Source: Phialocephala subalpina (taxonomy: Eukaryota > Ascomycota > Leotiomycetes > Helotiales > Mollisiaceae). From it: a DNA stretch of 64,000 nucleotides. Below are positions 34,806 through 45,539 of this stretch, in pieces. Below the pieces are notes generated by a model. That model did not search any database and had not been told where the DNA came from. It worked only from the letters and a program-made list of their open reading frames with translations. The translations under genes were made by a program, and so were the position numbers. Location: NCBI GenBank assembly GCA_900073065.1, contig FJOG01000008.1, forward strand, positions 101,631-165,630, given 5' to 3'. Each line of letters begins with the position of its first letter. Positions within the stretch are counted from its first letter, which is position 1.

Positions 34806-36446
34806 ATGAGACTCATCAACACCTCGACCCTTCAGCTAGAGAGTTTCTCGAGTAGTAAATCTACCCCACCTTATGCAATACTATCACACACGTGGGGGAA
34901 AGATGAAGATGAAGTCTCCTTTGAAGACATGAAACCCAAATTTCGGTCATCCCAAACGGAAAAGAAATATGGGTTTGAGAAGATCAAGGCGACATGTCAA
35001 CTGGCGCGCAACGAGTACAATCTCAAATATGCCTGGATCGATACTTGCTGTATCGATAAGTCGAGCAGTGCGGAACTCAGCGAGTCCATCAACTCCATGT
35101 TCACATGGTACCGTGAAGCAGTCGTTTGCTTCGCCTTCTTAGCTGACTGGGAACCGGAAGACCAGACATTCACCTGCTTCAAGTGGTTTACTCGGGGGTG
35201 GACTCTCCAGGAGCTTGTCGCGTCCAAAACGATTATCTTCTATGACAAAACCTGGCAAGCCCGAGGTAACAAGCCGACTCACTGCGCTGAGATTGCTCGT
35301 ATATCTAGCATCAGCGAAGACGTCTTGACTGGCCAAACGCAACTTGCCGCTGTTCCTGTCGCGGTCCGTCTGTCATGGGCGGCCGAACGAACAACGACCA
35401 GAGAAGAGGATATCGCATATAGCTTGTTAGGCATATTCGACATTAACATGCCAATGCTTTATGGGGAAGGAAGTAAAGCTTTTCTTCGATTGCAGGAGGA
35501 GATCATTAAAAATACTGCGGACATGTCAATATTTGCATGGAAGGCCTTGCCAGAGACTTGCCAAGATTGCATGGGAATTCTTGCTCCCTCACCGAGAGAA
35601 TTCAAGCATGCATCGAGGATGTACCCCGCACTATCCCACTCACTGGTGGGTGAGCGCGTTGAATTCTCTATCTCCAATCGTGGTGTGGAATTTCACGCTC
35701 CTTTACAGACAGACAAGAGCACCGGATACTCTATCTTGCCGATACTCCACTCTGATCTCACGCCCGATGTATCAATAAGCGACTTCTTCATCAGTGAAAG
35801 GACGACCGGCTATGGAGTGTACCTTCGCTGGACCGGGTCAACATATGTTCGCCGTCGGCCGTATAGTCTTGCCAATTTTGTATTACAATATAAAGCCATG
35901 TCAAATCCTACTTCATTTCGAGCTTTTAAGAAGCTTTCCGCCGAAGACTCTGATGCTGTTGGCAGAAGGGAAGTAATTATCCGTAAGCCTGCGGATCTGG
36001 AACATCCTAACTTTGGTCTTGCTACTGTCAAACCAAAGTCTGCCTGGATCCCATCTATTCGTACGCTGGCTGCATCCCACACTATGTACTCTGTGGCCAG
36101 CTTAAACTTTAAACCAATATGGACCAACGAATTTCCGTCCTTTACTTTAATATGCAAGTTTGAAAATCCTCGTGGCACTCGATTTTCACCTGGCTTTTGG
36201 AAATGTGACCTGGTGCAAGAAGGGGATGAATGGCAAACTAAAAGGATACTCGATCATTTCTCAACCTACGACGTACTAGCTTGTCCGGATGACACACCGT
36301 CACTGGTAACGAAAATTCTTGACTTACCACATTTACGAGGTGACTCAAGGACAAAGAGAGTGGTCCTTTCGCTGCAAAGGGAACGTAATGAGGAAAATGG
36401 CTCTACGCAGGTTTTCATAGACTTGGAAGTCAGTGACAGAGACTAG
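34806..36446 (+). CDS. HET-domain (heterokaryon incompatibility) protein
   Basis: Single exon of 546 residues from the ATG at 34806. The frame is open further upstream, but there is no ATG there and the family begins MRLINTxTLxLExF. The HET domain spans roughly residues 20-165: YAILSHTWGKDEDEVSFED, KYAWIDTCCIDKSSSAELS and ESINSMFTWYREAVVCFAFL, followed by RGWTLQELVA. The conserved stretch AERTTTREEDIAYSLLGIFD and MLYGEGSKAFLRLQEEII places it in the HET-E/ankyrin-type subfamily. No NACHT, WD40 or ankyrin repeats follow; the C-terminal 250 residues are unassigned. HET domains trigger cell death when incompatible alleles meet in a fused cell, but most copies have no proven function. The stop is TAG. 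Confidence 0.85.
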   Translation: MRLINTSTLQLESFSSSKSTPPYAILSHTWGKDEDEVSFEDMKPKFRSSQTEKKYGFEKIKATCQLARNEYNLKYAWIDTCCIDKSSSAELSESINSMFTWYREAVVCFAFLADWEPEDQTFTCFKWFTRGWTLQELVASKTIIFYDKTWQARGNKPTHCAEIARISSISEDVLTGQTQLAAVPVAVRLSWAAERTTTREEDIAYSLLGIFDINMPMLYGEGSKAFLRLQEEIIKNTADMSIFAWKALPETCQDCMGILAPSPREFKHASRMYPALSHSLVGERVEFSISNRGVEFHAPLQTDKSTGYSILPILHSDLTPDVSISDFFISERTTGYGVYLRWTGSTYVRRRPYSLANFVLQYKAMSNPTSFRAFKKLSAEDSDAVGRREVIIRKPADLEHPNFGLATVKPKSAWIPSIRTLAASHTMYSVASLNFKPIWTNEFPSFTLICKFENPRGTRFSPGFWKCDLVQEGDEWQTKRILDHFSTYDVLACPDDTPSLVTKILDLPHLRGDSRTKRVVLSLQRERNEENGSTQVFIDLEVSDRD

Positions 36447-37317
36447 GAGTAACGAATAAGTCAAGGGTTTCAGTACTCCTGGATGGAATGTGTTTGGCAC
36501 TCACTTTGGTTTTCTACTTCTAGTTAGTTATACTCCTTCTATTCTATAATCGACTCCCAATGCTTAGGATCTGAACGGCCAGGACTCTGATGGCCAAGCT
36601 TCCAATCGCCTGGATTGTGCAAGAGAGGAATTTCTGACGAAACTGCGATGTGCAATAAAGTGGCGTAAATTCCTCGCGATTAGTTGTTGTCATGGAATTT
36701 TGAAAACGAAGAGACTTGGTGGTACTGAGTTGCAAAGTATATCCTTTACTCGTCTCCCATACTTTTCCTCAATACCTAGGTAATGGTTTTCCGCGTCTCG
36801 CCCGCCCTCTTAACGCCGCGATGTCCAGCCCAAGAATAAGCGAACCCCTCAGAAGGAGGCCGTCGTCAAATGAACCAGTAAGAAGCGCTTGCTAGAAGAC
36901 TAAAATCCTCCTTGAGTTACGATGGTGAGACTTCAGACCTGATTGGTCGTTCCGTATAGGAAACCTCTCAGTGCGGATTGCCCCTCGTCTGAAAACGGCG
37001 TCCGCTCATGCATAAGCAGGTGCGGCTGAACGGTCGTACATTGCGACTGTTCAGCTTCTTGGATGAGCTTTAGGATTGGGCCGCTCCCACATTAGCGGAA
37101 ACGACCCAGTCAAGCACACAGCTTCGTAGAAAAGTGCCATTAGAGTGGTATCTAGACTCATATGTCCGAGATCTCCACAAGTGAGGGGTGAAGTTTGGAG
37201 ATTGCTGTGCCTCATGCAACTCAACTTGGGATTTATTCAAAAGCAAGACCTCCTTCGAAATATATTCAACTGCATCTTCAACTTTCTTTTCGAGGTTAAA
37301 TCATTGCGCATCACATT
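36447..37317. other. Intergenic region
   Basis: Holds the 3' end of the HET gene and the promoter of the O-methyltransferase gene. No coding feature or repeat recognised. Confidence 0.4.
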
Positions 37318-38664
37318 ATGAGCGTCTCTGAGACTATCAAGGCTATCGATGCCAGCATCACATCGTTAACTTCAAATCCAGGAGCTTTGCTTGAGCCTGA
37401 ACGCCAGCAGCTTCTCGCTGCTGCGAAAAGACTTCAAAATGCAGTCGAATCACCAGTGGATACAATTGTTTCAATCACACTCGGCGTACGTACCATCATC
37501 CCAGAGTCAGTGTATGGTTCTGATCTCCTGTCTACAGACTCATCGAGGAGCGGCCGTTAGGGTGGCAATGGATATGGTGCTTTTCACTGCACTCCTCGGC
37601 GCGGAGGAGGGAGGCATCACCGCCAAAGGCTTGGGAGAGAAGACAGATGGTGACCCGCTGTTGATCAGTAAGTTAGGTCCTCATTACCAAAAAATAGAGG
37701 CGTTTGACTGAAAGCTTGCAGCCCGACTCATGAGGTTCCTGATTCCCCTTGGATTTGCAAAAGAACTTGATGTGGACCTCTACGTTCCGACTCCCAAGAC
37801 AGGCTTCTTTGCCACTGGGTCCCCACTACAAGCCTCTATCACACATCTGTGAGTCTTTCTTCTGGTCACAAAAGACGTAGCAACTAACATCGCCGCAGAG
37901 CAACGCACTCCCAAATCCTTGTCAAGCTCGCAGACTACTTCCGCGAAACAGGTTACAAGAACCCAACCGACACCTTCAGCGGCCCCTTCCAATACGCATT
38001 CAACACCAAAGTCCACTACTGGGAATGGCTGAAGACCGATCCTGTTCAGCAAGCAGCTTTCAACGCCCATATGGCCCTCACTCGCATGGACCGTGGCCAA
38101 CATTGGTACGAGTTCTTCCCTGTCGAAGAACGCTTCGGCAACAATTCACCTGATACACCACTTCTGATCGACATCGGTGGAGGACTTGGACATGACTTGG
38201 CCGAGTTTCATTCTCGGTTCCCGAATCTCCCTGGGAAGTTGATACTGCAAGACCTTCCTGCTGCAATTGAGGACATCAAAGACCTTTCCTCTTCTATTGA
38301 GAGAATGAAATACGACTTCTTCACACCGCAGCCAGTCAAAGGTGCTAGAGTCTACTATATGAGAACAGTACTGCACGACTGGCCTGACAAGCAATCTTTG
38401 GAGATTCTGAAGAACATCAGAGAGGCAATGACGAAGGACAGTGTCTTGCTTTTGAACGAAAATTTCTTGCCAGAGAAATATGTACCACTTTTCAATGCAG
38501 AGGTGGACTTGAGTATGATGGCGATGTTCGCTGCAGAAGAGAGGACGGAGAAGCAGTGGAAGGTGCTTTTGGAGGAAGCGGGGCTTGAGGTTGTGAAGGT
38601 TTGGTATCCGAGTGAGAGATTGGACGCTAGTGCGACTTTGTTTGAGGCTGTAAGGAAAGATTAG
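37318..38664 (+). CDS. SAM-dependent O-methyltransferase
   Basis: Four exons (37318-37485, 37538-37667, 37722-37848, 37899-38664; introns 50-54 nt) give 396 residues with every junction in frame. The N-terminal half is the helical dimerisation domain, with GAAVRVAMDMVLF, GEKTDGDPLLITRLMRFL and ITHLATHSQILVKL. The C-terminal half is the class I methyltransferase fold of the plant/fungal O-methyltransferase family (PF00891): SAM-binding LLIDIGGGLG at residues 230-239, LILQDLP, DFFTPQPVKGARVYYMRTVL, and the general-base His301 in HDWPD. Fungal members methylate hydroxyls of aromatic polyketides and other phenolics, for example in sterigmatocystin and bikaverin pathways. No polyketide synthase or peptide synthetase lies in this window, so the substrate is unknown. 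The stop is TAG. Confidence 0.9.
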
Positions 38665-39551
38665 AGACATGGGAATGCTGAGATATAAATGTTGAATCAA
38701 TACAGGAGTGTTTACCTCTTAAGGTTTGTTCTGAGCATCCTCTCTACCGCGCGATTTACCCCGCTATTGGCTAAGTTGTAAGTGTGGCTGAAAGTGTGGC
38801 TGAGAGTGAGTGGCGGGCGTGAGTTTCGCGATCCTCACCTTTGCTCCTTTGCTTCTTTGCAATTCCACAACTTCACCTCGAGTACGAATTGAACGTACGA
38901 TTTTCAAGCGTGCTAAACAAGCTTACTCCATCGCCAACGTTGTGTCTGGGAGTTCCGGCTCCGACCAATGGCGAACAATACCTTGAAGACTGCTCGAGAC
39001 AGACGCGTCCATTCCAGCCCGTCCGCGATCCCTCCAATGTTGAACGATGCCGCACATGAAGCGACATTGCAGAGCATAGCACATTTGGGGCTCTCTCGTC
39101 TATCGATGTTCAACTTGTCGGCTTTCACCGAATCTGCCACTGCCGGTCTGCTACTGCTGCTTGGAACAATTGAACGTTGTTGGGACGAGGGTACTCAACG
39201 TTGACCAATATACAACGCAACCTCCAAGATCATCTATGACGATGGGACTTGCGAATGGATATAATTGGGATATACATAATGGCAAAGGACAGTGTCTCTT
39301 GACAAGAGATATATGTAGGGGTCAAAGAGGTGTAGGAGATCCTGCCTTACACCTCCTCTGTTGTCTACATCATGCTTAAAAACTTGCTTAGGTCTCCTCC
39401 TCAAACGAACCATACATCGACAAAAACCCCGAAGAAGTTATTGCAGAAGATCATGGGATCTGGGTTATCCTAATATCCTCATCCCATTGGGCGATAATGA
39501 GACACCTCAACACGCTTGGAACCACAATATACAAAAACAATCACCCACCAA
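38665..39551. other. Convergent intergenic region
   Basis: Lies between the 3' ends of the O-methyltransferase (plus) and the NmrA-like gene (minus). No gene supported; it should contain both transcription terminators. Confidence 0.4.
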
Positions 39552-40457
39552 CTAGAAAGGAATTGTGTCCACCCACTGCTCAAAGGTCGTCGGTTCCAAT
39601 CTTTCCTTCAACCACGGCAAGTCTGCACCATAATCCCTCTCATTGATGAAACTGAACATAGTGTTCAAATCCTTCACCAACCAGATCATCAAGCTAGCAG
39701 CCCACCTAAACGTCACCGGCACTCCCTTCCCAGTCTTCCTCTTAAAGATCAAGTCAATATCCTCGAAGCTCAGCTCGTCACTCGCAATCGACAAGGCTTC
39801 ATTGCGAATCCCAGTCCTATCGGGCCTAACCAACCCCTCCGCCGCCCATCTCCCAATATCCCTCGTCGTAACAACTTGCATCCGCTTCCCCTTCATCCAA
39901 TCTCTCCATCCCGTCATGCAAAGCTTTCCCGGAAATCCCCAATGTGCATTATCCGCGAACCACGTTGGACGAAGGATCGTGTAATCCATTCCCTTCCCTC
40001 CGCCTGCAACACTCTTAAGATGCTGTTCAATATGGAACTTATCAGAAAACGTCTTGCAATACGACGGGTCCGAATCGCTGATTTCCCTACCCCCACGATC
40101 AACAGATGAATAGACGAAATACGCAACGCCGTGCGAGGAAGCGGCATCAGTGAATCCCTTTGCGTCCGACAGCTCGGTAGGTCCATGAGCTTGTGCGAGG
40201 AAGACGGCTGTTTGTGGGAGAATGGATTTGCCTAGTTGTTCAAACAGTGTGTAGGGATTGTTCAAGTCGCCAGCGACGATGTTGATACCGGGCCACTTCG
40301 AAAGGAGGCGCTGTGCTGATGCACCAGTTGCGTCGCGGGTTATGGCCCAGACGTTCTTGGGGTTGATGCGGAAGGAGTCGGAGAGGAGAGCGGTGACGAC
40401 GGCTCCGCCTTGACGGCCTGTTGCGCCGGCGATGAGGAAATGCTTGGGGGGAGACAT
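39552..40457 (-). CDS. NmrA-like NAD(P)-binding protein
   Basis: Intronless, 301 residues. A Rossmann start HFLIAGATGRQGGAVVTALL (GxxGxxG variant GATGRQG) is followed by AQRLLSKWPGINIVAGDLNN, YSSVDRGGR, FSDKFHIEQHLKS and DYTILRPTWFADNAH, the standard order of the NmrA/HSCARG atypical short-chain dehydrogenase family. The usual Tyr-x-x-x-Lys catalytic pair is replaced (FHIEQHL), as is normal in this group, whose members sense NAD(P) redox state or act as reductases in secondary metabolism. Convergent with the O-methyltransferase gene 0.9 kb away; the two may form a small metabolic pair, which is inference. The stop is TAG. Confidence 0.88.
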   Translation of the reverse strand: MSPPKHFLIAGATGRQGGAVVTALLSDSFRINPKNVWAITRDATGASAQRLLSKWPGINIVAGDLNNPYTLFEQLGKSILPQTAVFLAQAHGPTELSDAKGFTDAASSHGVAYFVYSSVDRGGREISDSDPSYCKTFSDKFHIEQHLKSVAGGGKGMDYTILRPTWFADNAHWGFPGKLCMTGWRDWMKGKRMQVVTTRDIGRWAAEGLVRPDRTGIRNEALSIASDELSFEDIDLIFKRKTGKGVPVTFRWAASLMIWLVKDLNTMFSFINERDYGADLPWLKERLEPTTFEQWVDTIPF

Positions 40458-41267
40458 GGTAGAGTATGCTGGAAAAGGGGCTGGGTGGACAAGCGAGATG
40501 CTGTTGGTGTTGGAGACTTTTGGAATGGGTCACGTGCTAGAGTGGGTTGAATTTGGTTCTCTCCAACGTGAAGTGGCAGCGTTTTCTAGATTTCTAAATT
40601 TCTGTTCGAAATATTGCTTTGTAACAATTCTCCCTTGGTAAGGTAAGAACTTAGTCAGGTTGAAAATGGATTGGCAATGCTTGATAACTTTTAGCTCGAA
40701 GGGCGTACAAAAAGTCCACGAAAAGTCTCCGTCGCTACTGACTTGACAGAGCATCGTTAAAAGTTGGAACATAGAAGCAAGGTTTGACCTTCGTACATCG
40801 TCACTTCTTTAAACCATGCTCACATGTCTCTTCAGGTCATACATTCACAGCAGCACGAAAAGACTATTGAAGAAGATCATCGAATTTTGATTCAGCGCAA
40901 AATGCATCGCATATACCACACTCCCCTAAACCCCACAAGAGGACGTCCGCAACCCCTCAAATCCAGCGCAAGACCTCAAACACATCTCAATACCAGTTTT
41001 CAGATCCCTCAATCGTCCTCGCAGTCTATCGTCGTTTCATAGCAACGCTTCATATCCAGACCATGCTCTATGCAACCCACTAAATGCAACGCAGATCCAG
41101 ACTCAGACCACCAGTACCAAAAAGAAACCCATCGAAGACCTAGGTATCGCAGAAGTATCGAATTGTCAAATCATCGCTGAACACATCGCATCGTCCTCAC
41201 ACTTAAGTCTAGTTGGATACAGACTTAAATGTCGAACAATTCCGTTATCTCCTCGCACATGCGTGCC
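40458..41267. other. Intergenic region
   Basis: Promoter side of the NmrA-like gene and 3' side of the SET-MYND gene. No gene or repeat supported. Confidence 0.4.
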
Positions 41268-43856
41268 TTAAGATTTGTAAAGCCCTTTCTTGTTTTCCTC
41301 TTCGCAGAGATCACAACCGCAACCGTTGTCGAACCATTTTTCGAGATGGGCTCGCTTGCTCTCTCGATCTCCATTCTTCTCCTTCGAATTCCCCTTCGGA
41401 TCACCGATGTAAGAAATCTTCAGTTCCTCGCCCTTCTTGATGTCCTTCCCCGCGACACAGAAAACAGTACTCGAACCAGGCTGTTGAACAACCCTATCTC
41501 GATCTCTCAACCAATCAACTCCTACCTCAGCATTTGGGATCGCGCCATGCCATGAAACATTTGGATCACAGGAGTGGTTGAGGAACAGATAGTTAGGGTT
41601 GATGGCGATCATTTGGGCTTTTGATCCGCTGATGGAGGTTGTAGCCATGTTGGCGTTGTTTTCGAAGCGCCAGTAGATTGTTTGGAGGACTTCTGGTGTG
41701 TATGCTTGGTCGAGGAAGATGTCGATGCCGAGTTCCATTATGATGCGGGTTGGTGCTACAGTGTTTTCCCAAAATTGCCAGTCATGAGTTGTGCCCGAGA
41801 GGTCGCCTGGCTGGAGGGCTTTGTAGTTGGCCGCCATGCGAGAGATGTAGGGATGTTGGAGAGGATGCGCGATCTTGTTCTTGCCACGAGACTTCTTCAT
41901 ACCGGTGAAGACGATCGCCATGAGTCGGAGGAACAAGATTGGTCGCCAACTTGCTCTGCTTTCGCCGTCCTTCTCGATGTTTTTATTCTTGTAGATCCAG
42001 TCGAAGTCCTTCTTGCACAAGATCTTGTGGTATGCAGTCATAGCTTGGGCGTGGCAGTCCCCAGAGCAGTATGTGACCACTCCACAGCACTCTGGCTTGA
42101 CCATGTTCTTCGGGTTCACGTATGGATAAACCAAAGTTGCATGGCAGGCATCACAGTGCTGGTGCTTGCTTGATGGAATGTTCGAGACGCCCATCAGGGT
42201 CTTGTCTACCATGATCACTTCTCCGTCTTCGATGTCCCGCTTCGCAAAGATGCCAAGTGGTCCAACATTGCCTCCCTTCTTTGCTTCTGGCTGTTCCGAG
42301 AATGGGCCGAAGAACAGAGGCTTGACTTTCCACGCAGCCTCAGGGTCTGAGCTGTTGACTTTATCAACCTCCTCCTGTGTGCGATTAAACAAATTTGCAT
42401 CCATCCAAGGATAGGGCTTCTGAAAGATCTTTCCAGTTCTGCTGGCATATGTGATCTCCGAAGCCTCGGCGTTCTTGGCCATCTCATTCAAGTTTGCCAG
42501 CCGCTCGGAGTACCCCAACTCCAAGTCTGCCTGCAACTCCCGAAGTCCTGCATCGTGTGGATATTTCTTGATCGCAGCCTTAGCCCGGAGTTTTCCATCG
42601 TAGAATGCAGCACATCCAATGAGTGCGGCGAGGATGATCTTGTATGCTTGACACTCGAGACTTTCGAGTTCATCATCGATCAAAGCTTGTGGGATTCTTG
42701 TTGGGTTTTGTGCATATTGTCTCTTGCTCAAGAAGTCTTGCCCGATCATATCTCGAACAATCAAACCAACATTGGGAGGATGAACCTTGCGCTTGTATTT
42801 CCTGAGCCCACACTGGACAAGGATGAGAGCTCGGTATCCATTACCTGCCGCGACGTCGCTGAACCCGAGTTTATTGTCTACCACACCGAGCTCGATGTAG
42901 GGCTGTGGGTGGTACGGTCGTTCTTCTCGGCATTCGGTGAGGTATTGTCGGTATTCGATTAGTCTATCGAGTTCGCCCTGAAGTTCTGTTAGCTCCGTTC
43001 TATAATATCTGCCAAGAAAAGAAGGAAAGGGAGGGAAAGGAGGACTTACTTCCATTTGAGTCTGAAGACCCGCCTCAATGTAAAAGGAGCTAGTACCGAG
43101 CCACTCGAGCTTTATCTTTCGCCCCGCTTTAGTGAGCATGCTCTCCATATCTTGCAGGCTCAAAAACTTGGGGTCTTCGACTAGTCCACCGTTAACTTCG
43201 GGCTCAGGGGACTTGGCACAGACGGTCAGACACTCGGAGTCAGACTCTTCGTCTATCATGGGGGAGTTGAGATCCATGTTCTCGAATCGAGAGCTCAACT
43301 TTGTGACAGAAAGAAGGAGAGGTGTTGAAGGAGAGATTGGAACGTCGCTGAAGACAGAGTTCGATTCACCTCCCATATTCATTTCCCTATCCATATTGTA
43401 CTCGAAGGTCTTAGTTTGAGAGGCTGGGAAGCGGAGGCCGTCGTCGTTGAGTTCCTCGAGCTTCATCTTGACTTGTGTATGTGCTTGGGGGTCAAGTACT
43501 GTTCTTGATAATGCTTGCGAATAGTTGGAAGCCGGGTAGTCAGCTGCTGAATAGCTATTCTTGCTTCCGGAAGGCTGTGCGTTTGAAGAATGATGGTGAA
43601 GTGGAGGGGTGTCGACTCGTGGAAGAATAGGGTGAAAGTGTATCGGTGTGGATAGGTGATGAGCTTGTGTGCTATTTGTGCTTGTATTGATTGTGTTTGT
43701 AGAAAGGAGCGTGGTTGTGTATGATGAAACAACGAATGGTATCGTAGTTGAAGAGGTATCGGTACGTGGGATAGAGGTAGATAAAGTTTGAGGCCGAGGA
43801 AGGTCGTTGTGTAAGAAGGATGGAGAGTCGAGGGGGAGGAGAGACTTTATAGCCAT
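41268..43856 (-). CDS. SET-MYND protein (SMYD-like lysine methyltransferase)
   Basis: The frame is open for 862 codons, but 42978-43049 has all the marks of a 72-nt intron: GTAAGT donor, polypyrimidine tract, GCTAAC branch site, TTCAG acceptor. Being a multiple of three without a stop, it is invisible in a frame search. Spliced exons 43856-43050 and 42977-41268 give 838 residues. The N-terminal 130 residues are Ser/Thr/His-rich, so an alternative start at MKLEELNDDG is possible. A helical region follows. The split SET domain begins LGIFAKRDIEDGEVIMVD and is interrupted by a MYND-type finger, about residues 544-590: CDACHATLVY, ECCGVVTYCSGDCH. SET resumes with YLFLNHSCDPNVSWHGA and GEELKISYIGDP. 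It ends in a Cys-rich post-SET GCGCDLC. SMYD proteins methylate histone or non-histone lysines. The stop is TAA. Confidence 0.85.
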   Translation of the reverse strand: MAIKSLLPLDSPSFLHNDLPRPQTLSTSIPRTDTSSTTIPFVVSSYTTTLLSTNTINTSTNSTQAHHLSTPIHFHPILPRVDTPPLHHHSSNAQPSGSKNSYSAADYPASNYSQALSRTVLDPQAHTQVKMKLEELNDDGLRFPASQTKTFEYNMDREMNMGGESNSVFSDVPISPSTPLLLSVTKLSSRFENMDLNSPMIDEESDSECLTVCAKSPEPEVNGGLVEDPKFLSLQDMESMLTKAGRKIKLEWLGTSSFYIEAGLQTQMEVSPPFPPFPSFLGRYYRTELTELQGELDRLIEYRQYLTECREERPYHPQPYIELGVVDNKLGFSDVAAGNGYRALILVQCGLRKYKRKVHPPNVGLIVRDMIGQDFLSKRQYAQNPTRIPQALIDDELESLECQAYKIILAALIGCAAFYDGKLRAKAAIKKYPHDAGLRELQADLELGYSERLANLNEMAKNAEASEITYASRTGKIFQKPYPWMDANLFNRTQEEVDKVNSSDPEAAWKVKPLFFGPFSEQPEAKKGGNVGPLGIFAKRDIEDGEVIMVDKTLMGVSNIPSSKHQHCDACHATLVYPYVNPKNMVKPECCGVVTYCSGDCHAQAMTAYHKILCKKDFDWIYKNKNIEKDGESRASWRPILFLRLMAIVFTGMKKSRGKNKIAHPLQHPYISRMAANYKALQPGDLSGTTHDWQFWENTVAPTRIIMELGIDIFLDQAYTPEVLQTIYWRFENNANMATTSISGSKAQMIAINPNYLFLNHSCDPNVSWHGAIPNAEVGVDWLRDRDRVVQQPGSSTVFCVAGKDIKKGEELKISYIGDPKGNSKEKNGDRESKRAHLEKWFDNGCGCDLCEEENKKGLYKS

Positions 43857-44360
43857 CGAGGTTGAGGGCGAGGCTGCGGTCGGTGGTGGTCTTGCCTATT
43901 GTGGGGTTGATCTCGCTGTATCGGGACGAAAGATGAGACGAGGCTGGTGAATGAGCTGTTGTAAGGATGCTGCCACCATTTTGGGTCGGAGCATCAGACG
44001 AGACTGGCAAAGAGCCAAATGTGGGGTTGCTGTCGCTGTATTGGGATGAACGATGAGACAACACTGGTGAAGATTTTATTATGGGTTGCTCTCGCTATTT
44101 CTGGACAGATGATGAGATAATGGACGCGAATAGCTCCTGATTACGTTCTTGCATAAAGGAGGCATAGGGGAAGTCGATGAGCTGTCGTTGGAATCAGACT
44201 GAATCTCCCTCCCCTCTTGGAACATTCTCGAGTGGGAATTGAGCAAGGAAGCGATGTATTGCTCTTGCACAGCTCGAGGCACGAGGCTGAAGAAGGCATT
44301 TTGGCAAAGGATTGCTACTTTCCTTGCCTCAAAGTTTTGGGGAAATTGTGTTTGCGCCAT
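43857..44360 (-). other. Ser/Pro-rich repetitive coding-like segment upstream of SET-MYND gene
   Basis: From an ATG at 44360 (MAQTQFPQNFEARKVAILCQ) about 93 codons are open, ending SRNSESNP and a TAA. One base out of frame the text continues (IIKSSPVLSHRSSQYSDSNP), and a third copy of the motif follows (SPASSHLSSRYSEINPTIG). The motif LSxxxSxYSxxNP therefore recurs three times with matching DNA repeats near 43911, 44029 and 44089. It may be a separate small gene with a frame break, or a lost 5' exon of the SET-MYND gene. No known domain. Confidence 0.4.
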
Positions 44361-45539
44361 TATTACGTGTTTGGTGTTGCTACGTGCGTGTCAGCATTCT
44401 GCGAACATCGGAGCGAAAGTCACGGTATTGACAATTGAGGTCTGAAGCACTTACCCTTTAAAACCGACGAAATCCGGCAAATTAATTGTGCCTTTGTCTT
44501 GCGAAAGAAGGAAATGAGGCTTACCAATAAGAAAGGGGAGCAGTTCACCCGCTTGACAGTGAATTGCATGCGTGTGGATTTTATCTAGTTGCGGGTTTGG
44601 TTTCGTTCACAGAGTAAGGGTTCAAAGGATAAAGCTCATTAGATCGATGATATGGCCCTAAAGTGAGGCGCTGACATATTGTCAACGCGCATTATGCATG
44701 CGTGATTCTTCAGACTTTGAAGTGTTGAGAAGGTGAGAGGGTTCGGGTGACCCTCGGCAGTTTGAGAAGGAAAGTGTTGCTAGTATCAATGTCCTGCCAT
44801 TTCAGGATGATTGATCTTTGCATCTTATATACATACCCAAGAACTTCAAGCTGTTATTCCGGCTTTATGGAGGAATCGGATCTTGGCTTCCGATAAGAAA
44901 GCTTGATGGGTGCTCTTTGAGAAGATTCATAGTCTTTCGCGCGCGATGGACTTTACACAAAGTAAAAGGTCAATAAATGAAACAAAGGGCATCAAAAGAG
45001 TTTAACTACATGCAAAACATTGGAGGGGGGGGAGATCACATTGGGATTCTAAGTCTTTTTGCCTTCAGATTTCTAGAGATGAAAACAAGCGAGGCTGTGA
45101 ATAGGGGCTCGCATTCAACATCTCATGATAATACATTGTACAATCACTAAGTATCTTTCTATTAGAGATATTAATTTACATGGAATAGTTGTGAGGAATG
45201 GTACTTCCACCTTTCACGATATTTGTTCTTTAAGTTGTTAGCAAACAACAATACCAAGTTCTTTGCTGGTCACGTGCAGAGAATCACTTAGCAGGTTGCA
45301 GCTCTGGAACCGAGGTTAATATTTGCTTCAAGGCAATGAAGAATGAGTGCAAGATATCAACTAACTGAACTACTAGGGCGGAAAGCAGAGAAAAAAAAAT
45401 CTCATTTGTATCCGTGTTCGCTATCAAGCAACTTTTATTCATGACACACGAATACAAATACACAAACGCCTTATGAATGTCCCGAGACTCATCCTCGCGA
45501 TCAGCCAATCGATGCCCTCCCCTATGCCCCATATTACTC
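44361..45539. other. Intergenic region
   Basis: No gene supported over 1.2 kb; moderately AT-rich around 45120-45260 with scattered short direct repeats. It should include the terminator of the chitin-binding gene. Confidence 0.45.

Noticed and set aside
37318..40457. A complete secondary-metabolite gene cluster
   Set aside because: Only an O-methyltransferase and an NmrA-like gene are present; there is no PKS, NRPS, terpene synthase, P450, transporter or pathway regulator nearby.
42978..43018. Shorter 41-nt intron ending at TTGGCAG in the SET-MYND gene
   Set aside because: Removing the stretch from GTAAGT (43049) to that CAG leaves a TAG in frame directly after; the 72-nt version keeps frame and has a branch site.
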